From: Alphaproteobacteria bacterium
Lineage (GTDB): Bacteria > Pseudomonadota > Alphaproteobacteria > Micavibrionales > UBA2020
Direction: 5' to 3'
Assembly (NCBI GenBank): GCA_016124645.1
Contig: WGNE01000016.1
Coordinates: forward strand, 1 to 64,000
DNA: 64,000 nt
Shown here one piece after another: positions 30,508 to 38,499 of the stretch (position 1 is the first letter of the stretch; every line of letters starts with the position of its first letter). Under the pieces are notes generated by a model that was given only the letters and a program-made list of their open reading frames with translations, did no database searches and was not told the DNA's origin. The position numbers and the translations under genes are program-made.

Positions 30508-30777
30508 ACGGCGCAAGACCGAATCGGCGTGAAAAACGGAACGGGAAATGCGGGGGAGAATCGCGCGCGGCGATGGGCGCGAAACCCGTTTATAGCATAA
30601 TAATTTTCCCTGTCCGCGGTTATCGCGCCGGTTTTCGGCGAAAAATCATTTTTTATAACAATGATATAAATCTAATGATTTGAAAGTAATAATCTTACCT
30701 ATTTTCCACATTGATTTTACAAAAATTATACAGTAGTGTTTCCTCGTGTTCAAAAAGCAAGACGGAGTATCACGCTG

Positions 30778-32193
30778 GTGAAACGGGTTTCCGCCGAGAC
30801 GATCACTGAAATAACCTCTGCCGCAGGGTTTTTCGATCCTGCCCACCCGCCATCGCCCGCCACCCCGCCTTCCGTCGAAGACATCTGCGACATGATCCGC
30901 GCCGACCTTAAGCAAAGGCTGGAAGATACCCGCGCCCGCGAAGCCGCCGGGCAGCCGCCCGTCAAATACGCGCCGACGGCCGCGCAGCTTGAAAAACAGC
31001 AGCAAGAATTCGAAGAGCTTATCAAGGACATTCCCGAGGGCTTCGCCCTCGCCCCCGTGCTCTATTCGCGCATCAGCCGCGAGGAGAATGCGGAGATTCA
31101 CAGCGAATACCAGTTCATCGCCCGCCCGCGCTTCCTGCGCTTCCTGGGCGAGAACCACGCCGACGACCTGCGCGCGCTGGGCATCGCCGAGCACGGTATC
31201 GAGCGGATGAAGAACGGCCTCGACCCCGCCGACGAGAACGGGCGGATGTACGACGTCAACATCGACCATATCACCGAGCGCGCGGGCAGCGGCCTCTGGG
31301 GCAAGAGCAAGGAAGTCGATCCCGACCAGCCGGACGGCCCCGCGGTTTCCCACGCCAACCATTTCGGCAACTTCATCTTGCTGCCCAAGCAGGTGCACGA
31401 ATACAAGAACAAGCTGAACGACATCCAGCACATCACCCGCACCGAGCCGGGCGAATGCATGTGGACCATCATGATCGTGCCCGAGCGCAACGATCTGCAC
31501 GCGGGCTTCGTCTGCCAACCCCAGCCGGACGGCCACGTCTATTCCGGCCTCGCCCGCCGCAAGGACGAGGCGCAGAACCAGATCAACCACGGCATCTTCC
31601 TGTTCTCGACCGTGGCGGAGGAAATCGCGCAGGTCAGCAAAACGCCGGGTCTTTCCACCGTGCTTGTGGACTTCAAGAAAGCCGCGGCGCAGGAAGGCAA
31701 GAGCGTTTCCAAGGCCGCGAACGACGACATACGCGATAACAAGGCGCCCGGCTTGCGGCGCCTTTTTAATGACGCGGTTTCGAAATACCCCGAAGCGCAG
31801 CGCGACCTCGACACGCTGGTGCGCCCCGGTCTTGTCGATACCGCCAGCCACATGGGCAAGCTCTTCGACCGCGTGGCGAAGAACCGCCACAACGGCAAGC
31901 GCGGCCGCGAGGCGTGGGAGCGTTTCGTGCGCACCATGAAGGGGCGCAACATGCGCGACTTCCGCGAGAAGGCCGAAAGCCTGCCCCTGAGGGAATCGAC
32001 CGATCTTTACTTCGCCCTGCGCCGCATCGATATGGGTATCCGCGACGCGCGCCAGCAGGACGGGATCGGCAAGGTCCAGCCCGGCCAGCCCGCCAACGCA
32101 AACGGCCAGCAGCCCTGGCAAAAGAAGCAGGACGCAAAACAGGATAAAAACCGGGGCAAAGGCAAGAAAAAGCACCGTCGCCACGGCGGCTGA
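30778..32193 (+). CDS. Orphan protein with a Cys-less HNH-type motif
   Basis: 471 residues from GTG 30778, preferred because GGAG lies 10 nt upstream; a GTG at 30736 has no ribosome-binding site. The central region reads NIDHITERAG with His164, then NHFGNFILLP with Asn198, then QVHEYKNKLN with His207. The Asn-x8-His spacing and the LL-P context match HNH endonucleases of the type without zinc cysteines. The N-terminal 80 residues are Pro/Ala-rich. The C-terminus (about 430-471) is Gln/Lys-rich, ending KKHRRHGG. No other domain recognised. It could be a nuclease acting on DNA or an inactive HNH scaffold. Confidence 0.7.
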   Translation: MKRVSAETITEITSAAGFFDPAHPPSPATPPSVEDICDMIRADLKQRLEDTRAREAAGQPPVKYAPTAAQLEKQQQEFEELIKDIPEGFALAPVLYSRISREENAEIHSEYQFIARPRFLRFLGENHADDLRALGIAEHGIERMKNGLDPADENGRMYDVNIDHITERAGSGLWGKSKEVDPDQPDGPAVSHANHFGNFILLPKQVHEYKNKLNDIQHITRTEPGECMWTIMIVPERNDLHAGFVCQPQPDGHVYSGLARRKDEAQNQINHGIFLFSTVAEEIAQVSKTPGLSTVLVDFKKAAAQEGKSVSKAANDDIRDNKAPGLRRLFNDAVSKYPEAQRDLDTLVRPGLVDTASHMGKLFDRVAKNRHNGKRGREAWERFVRTMKGRNMRDFREKAESLPLRESTDLYFALRRIDMGIRDARQQDGIGKVQPGQPANANGQQPWQKKQDAKQDKNRGKGKKKHRRHGG

Positions 32194-32291
32194 GCGCCGC
32201 CTGTTTTAAGAAGCCGTTTTTAGAAGTTGGAAAACGCGCGAAAATGCCCGAAAATGGGCGGGCATGAAAACGGCCTGACGGGAATATTCCA

Positions 32292-32699
32292 TTGTCTTCC
32301 ATCATCACATACCTCTGGATCGGCCTCGGCAGCGCGCTGGGCGGCATGATGCGCCACGGCGTGGGGGTGAGCGTCGCGCGGGCGGCGGGCGAAACATTTC
32401 CCTGGGGGACGATGGTCGCGAACGTCACCGGCTCCTTCATCATCGGTTTCCTCGCCGCCGTCATGGGGCCGGACGGGCGGCTGCTCGTCAGCCCGAACGT
32501 GCGCCAGTGCCTGCTGGTCGGCTTTTGCGGCGGCTACACGACCTTTTCATCCTTCAGCCTGCAGACCCAGAACCTCGCGCGGCAGGGGGATTATCTTTAC
32601 GCGGGCGGCAACGTCGTTCTTTCCGTCGTGCTCTGCCTTGTCTCCGTCTGGCTGGGCACCGCCGCCGCCGCCGCGTTCAATCATTTAAAAGGAGCCTGA
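32292..32699 (+). CDS. crcB: Fluoride ion channel CrcB/FluC
   Basis: 135-residue four-helix membrane protein. Seen: GSALGGMMRHGVG, the PWGTMVANVTGSFIIGFL block with conserved Asn, and GFCGGYTTFSSFSLQT, the FluC signature with the Na+ site and Phe box. The start is TTG at 32292; no better ATG exists. Fluoride riboswitch features were looked for upstream (32194-32291) and not found. It is followed 4 nt later by a DUF190 gene. Confidence 0.95.
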   Translation: MSSIITYLWIGLGSALGGMMRHGVGVSVARAAGETFPWGTMVANVTGSFIIGFLAAVMGPDGRLLVSPNVRQCLLVGFCGGYTTFSSFSLQTQNLARQGDYLYAGGNVVLSVVLCLVSVWLGTAAAAAFNHLKGA

Positions 32700-32703
32700 C
32701 GCC

Positions 32704-33051
32704 ATGACGCTTCCCGAAAAATGCCTTTCCCTGCGCATCTTCATCGGCGAAAAGCGCCGCTTTTCCGGCAAGCCGCTGTTCGAGGCCATCGTGCTCTCCG
32801 CGCGCGAAAACCACCTCGCGGGCGCGACGGTCCTGCGCGGGCCGATGGGCTACGGCCACGCCAGCCTTTTGCACACCTCCAACATCCTCGACCTTTCCGA
32901 CGACTTGCCGATGCTGGTCGAGATCGTCGATACGGAAGAAAAGATCAACGCCTTCCTGCCCGTGCTCGACAAGATGATGGAAGGCGGCGGCCTCGTCGTC
33001 ATCGAGGACGTGCTGGTCAAGCGCTACGGTAAACCGGCGGAAGCGGGATAA
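32704..33051 (+). CDS. DUF190 family protein
   Basis: 115 residues. Recognised by LRIFIGEKRRFSGKPLFEAIV, the GATVLRGPMGYGHASLLHT block and LPMLVEIVDTEEKINAFLPVLD. DUF190 proteins adopt a ferredoxin-like, PII-related fold and are often encoded next to crcB. This is consistent with a regulatory or accessory role in fluoride export (inference). AAAAGGAG lies just before the ATG, inside the crcB end, so the pair is an operon. Confidence 0.92.
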   Translation: MTLPEKCLSLRIFIGEKRRFSGKPLFEAIVLSARENHLAGATVLRGPMGYGHASLLHTSNILDLSDDLPMLVEIVDTEEKINAFLPVLDKMMEGGGLVVIEDVLVKRYGKPAEAG

Positions 33052-33073
33052 GCTTTTTCTTTATTTCATTGCC

Positions 33074-33165
33074 GCCACCCCGGCGAAGGCCGGGGTCCGG
33101 TCCGTGCGCGTTAGCGCACAGATATTTATTTATGTGACGCGCCGACGCGCTGCCGGACTCCCGCG
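33074..33165. repeat. Diverged composite palindromic repeat (family A type)
   Basis: CCACCCCGGCGAAGGCCGGGGTCCGG at the left and CCGGACTCCCGCG at the right around an internal GTGCGCGTTAGCGCAC hairpin. Same layout as 13386-13464 and 22656-22738 with different stem sequence. Confidence 0.6.
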
Positions 33166-33232
33166 TAATATGCTTTGCATGATAGACATGCTGCGGGGGC
33201 GGCGGGTTTGTTTTCCGGGGATTTCTTAAAAC

Positions 33233-33613
33233 TCAGAAGAAGAACCCCGGCCCGCGCGGTTTCCTGGGCGCGGGTTTTTTCGGGTCCGGGTTTTTGGGCG
33301 GCGAGGCCGGGCTGGGGCTCGAAGGCGCGGTGAAGTATTTCTTGATGCGCGCGTTGCGCTCGGTTTCCAGTGTGCCGGAGGTTTCCTCCACGCTTTTCAC
33401 GCCGGACATCTTTTTTATTTGCTCCAGCAAGACGTCGCCGCATTCGACCATGATGACGGGCGCACCCGCGACGGGGTCTTTATAGTCGTGGAACCAGACG
33501 CCCACGCCATGCGCTTCGGCCAGCTTGGCGATGGCGCGGCCCAGCGTGTCGCGCCGCGCCACGGTTTCGAAGATGCTGCCGCTTTGTTCGGGGGTGACGG
33601 TATAGGTTTTCAT
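33233..33613 (-). CDS. Orphan protein with GPGFFF tail
   Basis: 126 residues. The N-terminal 90 residues look like a small alpha/beta domain (TYTVTPEQSGSIFETVA, VGVWFHDYKDPVAGAPVIMVECGDVL). The tail from 93 is Ser/Pro/Lys-rich and ends RKPRGPGFFF. No domain recognised; no signal peptide. The terminal GFFF resembles the DGFGL and DGFTL endings of the orphans at 14134-14820 and 42503-43183. It stands alone between DUF190 and the sugar-nucleotide dehydrogenase, both on the plus strand. Confidence 0.65.
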   Translation of the reverse strand: MKTYTVTPEQSGSIFETVARRDTLGRAIAKLAEAHGVGVWFHDYKDPVAGAPVIMVECGDVLLEQIKKMSGVKSVEETSGTLETERNARIKKYFTAPSSPSPASPPKNPDPKKPAPRKPRGPGFFF

Positions 33614-33817
33614 GACGGCTCCTGTGCTTTGCGGCCCCCTTTGTCGGGGTCTTTATAAATTCGGTCAAAAATGGATTTCTATAGACATAACAGGTTTGAC
33701 GGGCGCGGAAAAGCCCCCATGCGGAATGCGCTTTTCGCGGCCCATTTCCGACTTTGCTTTCATTTCAGGGCTATGTTAAAAAGCGGAAGACTTTGAAACC
33801 CCGTCAGGAGCCGTCCC

Positions 33818-35194
33818 ATGACCGCCCAGCCGCAAAAACCGCAAGCCGCCGATGCCTCGCCGGAAGCCGATATCGACGCCCTTTGCCAGGCCTTCATCAA
33901 GCGCAAGGCGAAGATCGGCATCATCGGCCTCGGCTACGTCGGGCTGCCGCTGGCCTGCGCAACCTGCGCGGCGGAATTCTCCACCACGGGTTTCGACATC
34001 GACCTCTCGAAGATCGAGAAGCTCTCGCGCGGGCAGAGCTATATCGGCAACATCCACAACGACAAGGTCGCGGAATTCGTGAAAAGCGGCAAGCTGCGCC
34101 CGACCAGCGATTTCGGCCTGCTGGGCGAGATGGACGCCATCATCATGTGCGTGCCCACCCCGCTCAACCGCAACCGCGAGCCGGACATGACTTACGTGGT
34201 TGAGACGACCAAGTCCATCGCCCGCCACCTGCGTCCCGGCCAGCTCGTCGTGCTGGAATCGACGACCTACCCCGGCACCACGCGCGACCTCATCATCCCC
34301 ATCCTCGAAGAGGCGAGCGAGCTGACCTCGGGGCAGGATTTCTTCGTGGCTTTCTCGCCCGAGCGCGAGGACCCCGGCAACCCCAAATACCACACCGCCA
34401 TCATCCCGAAGGTCGTGGGCGGCGACGGGCCGGCGGCCCTGCGCCTCGCGCAGACCATGTACAGCCAGTTTTTATCGGCCGTCGTCACGGTGTCTTCCCC
34501 CGAAACGGCGGAGGCGGTGAAGCTGACGGAAAACATCTTCCGCTCCGTCAACATCGCGCTGGTGAACGAGCTGAAGGTGATCTATGACGCCATGGGCATC
34601 GACATCTGGGAGGTCATCGAGGCCGCCAAGACCAAGCCCTTCGGCTACATGCCCTTCTATCCCGGCCCCGGCCTTGGCGGGCATTGCATTCCCATCGACC
34701 CTTTCTACCTGACCTGGCGCGCGCGCGAGTTCAACATCTCCACCAAGTTCATCGAGCTGGCGGGGGAGATCAACGTCTCCATGCCGCGCCACGTGGTGAA
34801 CAAGCTTTCCGAGGCGCTGGACGCGCGCTTCGCCAAATCCCTGAACGGCGCGAAAATCCTCATCATCGGCATGGCCTACAAGAAGAACGTGGCGGATATC
34901 CGCGAAAGCCCGTCCTTCGCCGTCATGGAGCTTTTGCAAAAGCGCAACGCCGACGTCTCCTTCCACGACCCCTATGTGGAAACCATTCCGCCGACGCGCG
35001 AGCATGCCGCCTTCAACGGCATGGCCTCCGCCGCGCTCACGCCGGAGATGCTGGCGGCGCAGGACGCCGTGGTCATCGTCACCGACCACGACAATATCGA
35101 CTACGCCATGATTTCCGATAATGCGCAGCTCATCGTCGATACCCGCAACGCCATGGCGGGCATCGCCCGGCCGGAAATCGTGGTCAAGGCCTAG
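33818..35194 (+). CDS. UDP-N-acetylhexosamine 6-dehydrogenase (WbpA/TviB-like)
   Basis: 458 residues. NAD-dependent oxidation of a nucleotide sugar at C6 to the uronic acid. N-terminal Rossmann KIGIIGLGYVGLPLA, then the VPTPLN motif, central ETAEAVKLTENIFRSVNIALVNEL, catalytic Cys290 in GLGGHCIPIDPFYL, and C-terminal ILIIGMAYKKNVADIRESP. The VPTPLN and FYLTW contexts fit the WbpA/TviB group that acts on UDP-GlcNAc or UDP-GalNAc rather than UDP-glucose. Such genes normally sit in surface polysaccharide clusters, but no glycosyltransferase is near. The ATG at 33818 is preceded by AGGAG. Confidence 0.92.
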   Translation: MTAQPQKPQAADASPEADIDALCQAFIKRKAKIGIIGLGYVGLPLACATCAAEFSTTGFDIDLSKIEKLSRGQSYIGNIHNDKVAEFVKSGKLRPTSDFGLLGEMDAIIMCVPTPLNRNREPDMTYVVETTKSIARHLRPGQLVVLESTTYPGTTRDLIIPILEEASELTSGQDFFVAFSPEREDPGNPKYHTAIIPKVVGGDGPAALRLAQTMYSQFLSAVVTVSSPETAEAVKLTENIFRSVNIALVNELKVIYDAMGIDIWEVIEAAKTKPFGYMPFYPGPGLGGHCIPIDPFYLTWRAREFNISTKFIELAGEINVSMPRHVVNKLSEALDARFAKSLNGAKILIIGMAYKKNVADIRESPSFAVMELLQKRNADVSFHDPYVETIPPTREHAAFNGMASAALTPEMLAAQDAVVIVTDHDNIDYAMISDNAQLIVDTRNAMAGIARPEIVVKA

Positions 35195-35296
35195 GCGCGC
35201 GCGTTACGGCAATCCCCTTTCCATTTACGCGCTTCTTTTTTGCCGCGGGCTTCGTTACACTGATAGACGGAGTGTAACGGGCTGAAAGGACTGGGG

Positions 35297-35824
35297 ATGG
35301 GGATATTCAGCAAGAAGGAACAGGCGCCGACGCGGGTCGGGGCCAAGGAAAAGATCGCCAAGGCGCGCGCCCTGCACGGCGGCCCGGCGGCGCAGATCGA
35401 ATCGCAGCGCGAGGGCGGCAAGGGCAAGACCTCGCCCACCGTCGTCGTCGTCACCTATTACGTCATGGCCAGCGCGCTCGCCTTCGTGCTGATGCAGGGG
35501 CCGTTGAAGGACGGGTTGCAGGGGGTCAGCATCGGCGTTGACGGGCTGGATACCGTTTTCTTCGGCGGCAGCAACCAGAACTTCTTCGGCGACCCGCTCA
35601 TCGATTCCATCATCCTCAGCATGATCCGTGGCATCCCGATCCTGTTCGTCGCGGGCGTTTTGCCGCTTCTCGCGATTCTCTGGACGAAGGTGCGCGACAA
35701 CCCGAACATGAACCCCTATATGACCGTCTGGGGCGTGTCGATCGGCACGGTGCTGCTGTTCTTCGCATCCAAGATGTACATCTTCCCGTTCCTGGGGGAT
35801 ATTTTCACGCAAATCACGTCCTGA
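35297..35824 (+). CDS. Predicted membrane protein upstream of terC
   Basis: 175 residues. Basic cytoplasmic N-terminus (KKEQAPTRVGAKEKIAKARA), then three hydrophobic segments: VVVVTYYVMASALAFVLM (about 49-66), GIPILFVAGVLPLLAILW (about 112-129), and VWGVSIGTVLLFFASKMYI (about 145-163). Not recognised as a known family. GGGGAT precedes the ATG. The gap to terC is 70 nt, so co-transcription is possible. Confidence 0.75.
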   Translation: MGIFSKKEQAPTRVGAKEKIAKARALHGGPAAQIESQREGGKGKTSPTVVVVTYYVMASALAFVLMQGPLKDGLQGVSIGVDGLDTVFFGGSNQNFFGDPLIDSIILSMIRGIPILFVAGVLPLLAILWTKVRDNPNMNPYMTVWGVSIGTVLLFFASKMYIFPFLGDIFTQITS

Positions 35825-35894
35825 CCGAAACCCACACGGCGCCCCGGGCAGGCGGGCGGCATGGCGCAGGCATAACCTGAGGGGAAAAACCGCG

Positions 35895-36923
35895 ATGGCA
35901 CCATTATGGATGTGGGCTGTTTTCTTCGTCGTCGTTTTCGCGCTGCTGGTCTTCGACCTCGGCATCCTGAACAAGAACGACCATGAAATGGGCATTCGCG
36001 AAAGCCTGCGGATGAGCGCGGGCTACGCCTTCCTGGCCGTGCTCTTCGGCGGCTGGGTCTGGTACGAGCTGGGCCCGCAACAGGGCAGCCTGTTCTACAC
36101 CGGCTACCTTGTGGAACAATCGCTTTCGCTCGACAACATTTTCGTCATCTCCCTCGTGCTCAACTATTTCATGATACCGCGGCAATACCAGCACCGCGTG
36201 CTGTTCTGGGGCATCATCGGCGTGCTGGCGCTGCGCGGCCTCATGATCGGCCTCGGCGCCAGCATCGTCGCGGAGGTGCATCAGGTGCTCTACTTCTTCG
36301 CCGCCTTCCTCGTCTATACCGGCGCGAAGATGATGTTCATCGAGGAGGACGAGGAACAGGACATCGAGAACAACGCGGTGCTCAAGTTCTTCAAGAAGCG
36401 CGTGCACGTGACCCCGCAGATCCACGGCAACGCCTTCTTCGTCATGCAGACCGACCCCGAGACGCAAAAGCCGGCGCGCTATTTCACGCCGCTCATGCTT
36501 GCGCTCATCGTCGTCGAATGCGTGGACCTCATCTTCGCGGTGGACAGCATTCCCGCCGTGCTCTCCATCACGCAGGACACCTTCATCGTCTATACCAGCA
36601 ACCTTTTCGCCATCATGGGGCTGCGCTCTCTCTACTTCACGCTCAGCGTCATGCTCGACCGCTTCAAGTACCTGAAATACTCGCTCTCCCTCGTGCTGGT
36701 CTTCATCGGCGCGAAGGTCTTCGCCAACGGCTTCATCGAGCCCGACCCGTTCCCGCCCGTGACCTCTCTGCTCGTGACCGTCGGGCTTTTGGCGGGGGGC
36801 GTGCTGTTTTCGCTGCACCGCACCAAGGCGGAGCTGCGCAAGGAGGTCGAGGAGCACGGTGCGGCGGAAAAGCGCGAAGACAAAGAAGATAAAAAGGACG
36901 ACGAAGACGCGGACGCGGCGTAA
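35895..36923 (+). CDS. TerC family integral membrane protein
   Basis: 342 residues, about eight membrane helices. Family marks: WMWAVFFVVVFALLVFDLGI at the N-terminus, the conserved FYTGYLVEQSLSLDNIFVI with acidic residues in the membrane, VECVDLIFAVDSIPAVLSIT, and LRSLYFTLSVMLDRFKYLKY. The C-terminal 35 residues are a charged Lys/Asp/Glu tail. Family members (Alx, TerC) are linked to manganese export or tellurite resistance; the substrate here is not determinable. GAGGGG lies upstream of the ATG. Confidence 0.92.
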   Translation: MAPLWMWAVFFVVVFALLVFDLGILNKNDHEMGIRESLRMSAGYAFLAVLFGGWVWYELGPQQGSLFYTGYLVEQSLSLDNIFVISLVLNYFMIPRQYQHRVLFWGIIGVLALRGLMIGLGASIVAEVHQVLYFFAAFLVYTGAKMMFIEEDEEQDIENNAVLKFFKKRVHVTPQIHGNAFFVMQTDPETQKPARYFTPLMLALIVVECVDLIFAVDSIPAVLSITQDTFIVYTSNLFAIMGLRSLYFTLSVMLDRFKYLKYSLSLVLVFIGAKVFANGFIEPDPFPPVTSLLVTVGLLAGGVLFSLHRTKAELRKEVEEHGAAEKREDKEDKKDDEDADAA

Positions 36924-37233
36924 AAACCCGCGCAGATTCGCGCCGTTTTATATGGAATCCGCCAAAGCGCGCGAAGCCCCGCCGTTATTGGACATATACA
37001 CGTAATATCATTTTTAAAATATGAAAACCGTTTGCTGCGAAGCCGCAGAAAACAAGGCCTCGCGAAAATCATAAAAATTTCATTTTCAAACTTTACGGCA
37101 AGGGTTCAATCCTTCATACTCATCGCGAAACCAACAAAAGCATAATAAAAGCGTAAAAGGTTTTCCGGGATTTCGTTCGAAGTCCCGTAAGGGGTGTGGC
37201 CGAATTCAACCGTTCAACAGTGAGGCTCGAATT
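36924..37233. other. Intergenic region upstream of the beta-oxidation operon
   Basis: 310 nt without a gene. AT-rich between 36990 and 37150, which contains possible -10 boxes (TAATAT near 37004, TTTAAAATATGAAA near 37013). It probably holds the operon promoter and any fatty-acid-responsive operator, but no clear palindrome was found. Confidence 0.4.
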
Positions 37234-38442
37234 ATGACTGAATCGAAAAAAGTAGTGATCGCCGGCTACGTGCGTTCCCCCTTCACGCCTGCGGGCAAGG
37301 GCGAGCTGGCTTCCGTGCGCCCCGACGACCTGGTGGCGCAAACCGTCTCGGGCCTCGTCGAAAAGACCGGCGTCGATCCCAAGCTCATCGACGACCTGAA
37401 GCTGGGCTGCGCGATGCCGGAAGGCGAGCAGGGCCTGAACATGGCGCGCCTCGTCGTTTTCGAGGCCGGCCTGCCCGAGGAAGTGGGCGGCGTGACCATC
37501 AACCGTTTCTGCGGCTCTTCCATGCAGGCCATTCACGACGCCGCCGGCGCCGTTTCGATGGGCATGTCGGATGCCGTGATCTGCGCGGGCGTCGAAAGCA
37601 TGACCCGCGTGCCGATGGGCGGCTTCAACCCGCAGCCCAACCCCGAGCTCTACAAAGCCGTTCCCGGCGCCTACATGGGCATGGGCGAAACGGCGGAGAA
37701 CGTGGCCGACAAATACAAGGTCACCCGCAAGGAGCAGGAAGAATTCTCCTTGAAATCGCAATTCAAGGCCGCGGCCGCGAAGAAGGAAGGCCGCTTCGAC
37801 AATGAAATCGTGCCGATCAAGACCCCCTCGGGCAAGATCGTCAGCGAAGACGGCTGCCCGCGCCCGGACAGCACGGCCGAAGGCCTCGCCAAGCTGAAGA
37901 CCGCGTTCAAGTCGGACGGTTCGGTCACCGCCGGCACCTCCTCCCCCGTCACGGACGGCGCGGCGGCGGTTCTGGTCTGCTCCGAGGAATTCGCGCTCAA
38001 GCACGGTCTGGAAATTCTGGCGGAAGTGAAATCCTTCGCCGTCACCGGCCTCGACCCCACCATCATGGGCATGGGCCCCGTTCCCTCGACCCTGAAGGCG
38101 ATGGACAAGGCCGGCATCACGATGGACGACGTCGCCGTCGTGGAGATGAACGAGGCTTTCGCCTCCCAATCCATCGCCAGCCAGCGCGAGCTGGGCATCC
38201 CCGAGGAAAAGCTCAACAAGGACGGCGGCGCCATCGCGCTCGGCCACCCGCTGGGCGCTTCGGGCGCGCGCATCACCGGCAAGGCGGCGCAGCTGCTGCA
38301 CGACGACAAGTCGGAAAGCGAATACGCCGTTTCCACCATGTGCATCGGCCAGGGGCAGGGCATCGCGACCGTGTTGAAGAAATACACGCCGCCGGCGCCT
38401 TCCAAAAAACCCGCCGCCGCGCCCGCGACCCCCAAGCAGTAA
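37234..38442 (+). CDS. Acetyl-CoA C-acyltransferase (thiolase of beta-oxidation)
   Basis: 402-residue thiolase cleaving 3-ketoacyl-CoA. Nucleophile Cys in INRFCGSSMQAIHDAAGA, His in GGAIALGHPLGASGAR, and acid/base Cys in STMCIGQGQGIA. The GQGQG ending and pairing with a HCDH/ECH fusion gene 57 nt downstream indicate the FadA/FadI role rather than acetoacetyl-CoA synthesis. The last 15 residues are a Pro/Ala/Lys tail. It is distinct from the thiolase at 3761. Confidence 0.95.
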   Translation: MTESKKVVIAGYVRSPFTPAGKGELASVRPDDLVAQTVSGLVEKTGVDPKLIDDLKLGCAMPEGEQGLNMARLVVFEAGLPEEVGGVTINRFCGSSMQAIHDAAGAVSMGMSDAVICAGVESMTRVPMGGFNPQPNPELYKAVPGAYMGMGETAENVADKYKVTRKEQEEFSLKSQFKAAAAKKEGRFDNEIVPIKTPSGKIVSEDGCPRPDSTAEGLAKLKTAFKSDGSVTAGTSSPVTDGAAAVLVCSEEFALKHGLEILAEVKSFAVTGLDPTIMGMGPVPSTLKAMDKAGITMDDVAVVEMNEAFASQSIASQRELGIPEEKLNKDGGAIALGHPLGASGARITGKAAQLLHDDKSESEYAVSTMCIGQGQGIATVLKKYTPPAPSKKPAAAPATPKQ

Positions 38443-38499
38443 TCAAGGGGCCGCAAGGCACGACGCATTGACGATATTTTCCTGAAAGGATGAAAAGCC

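Noticed and set aside
32194-32291. Fluoride riboswitch before crcB
   Set aside because: None of the conserved sequence blocks of the crcB motif was found.
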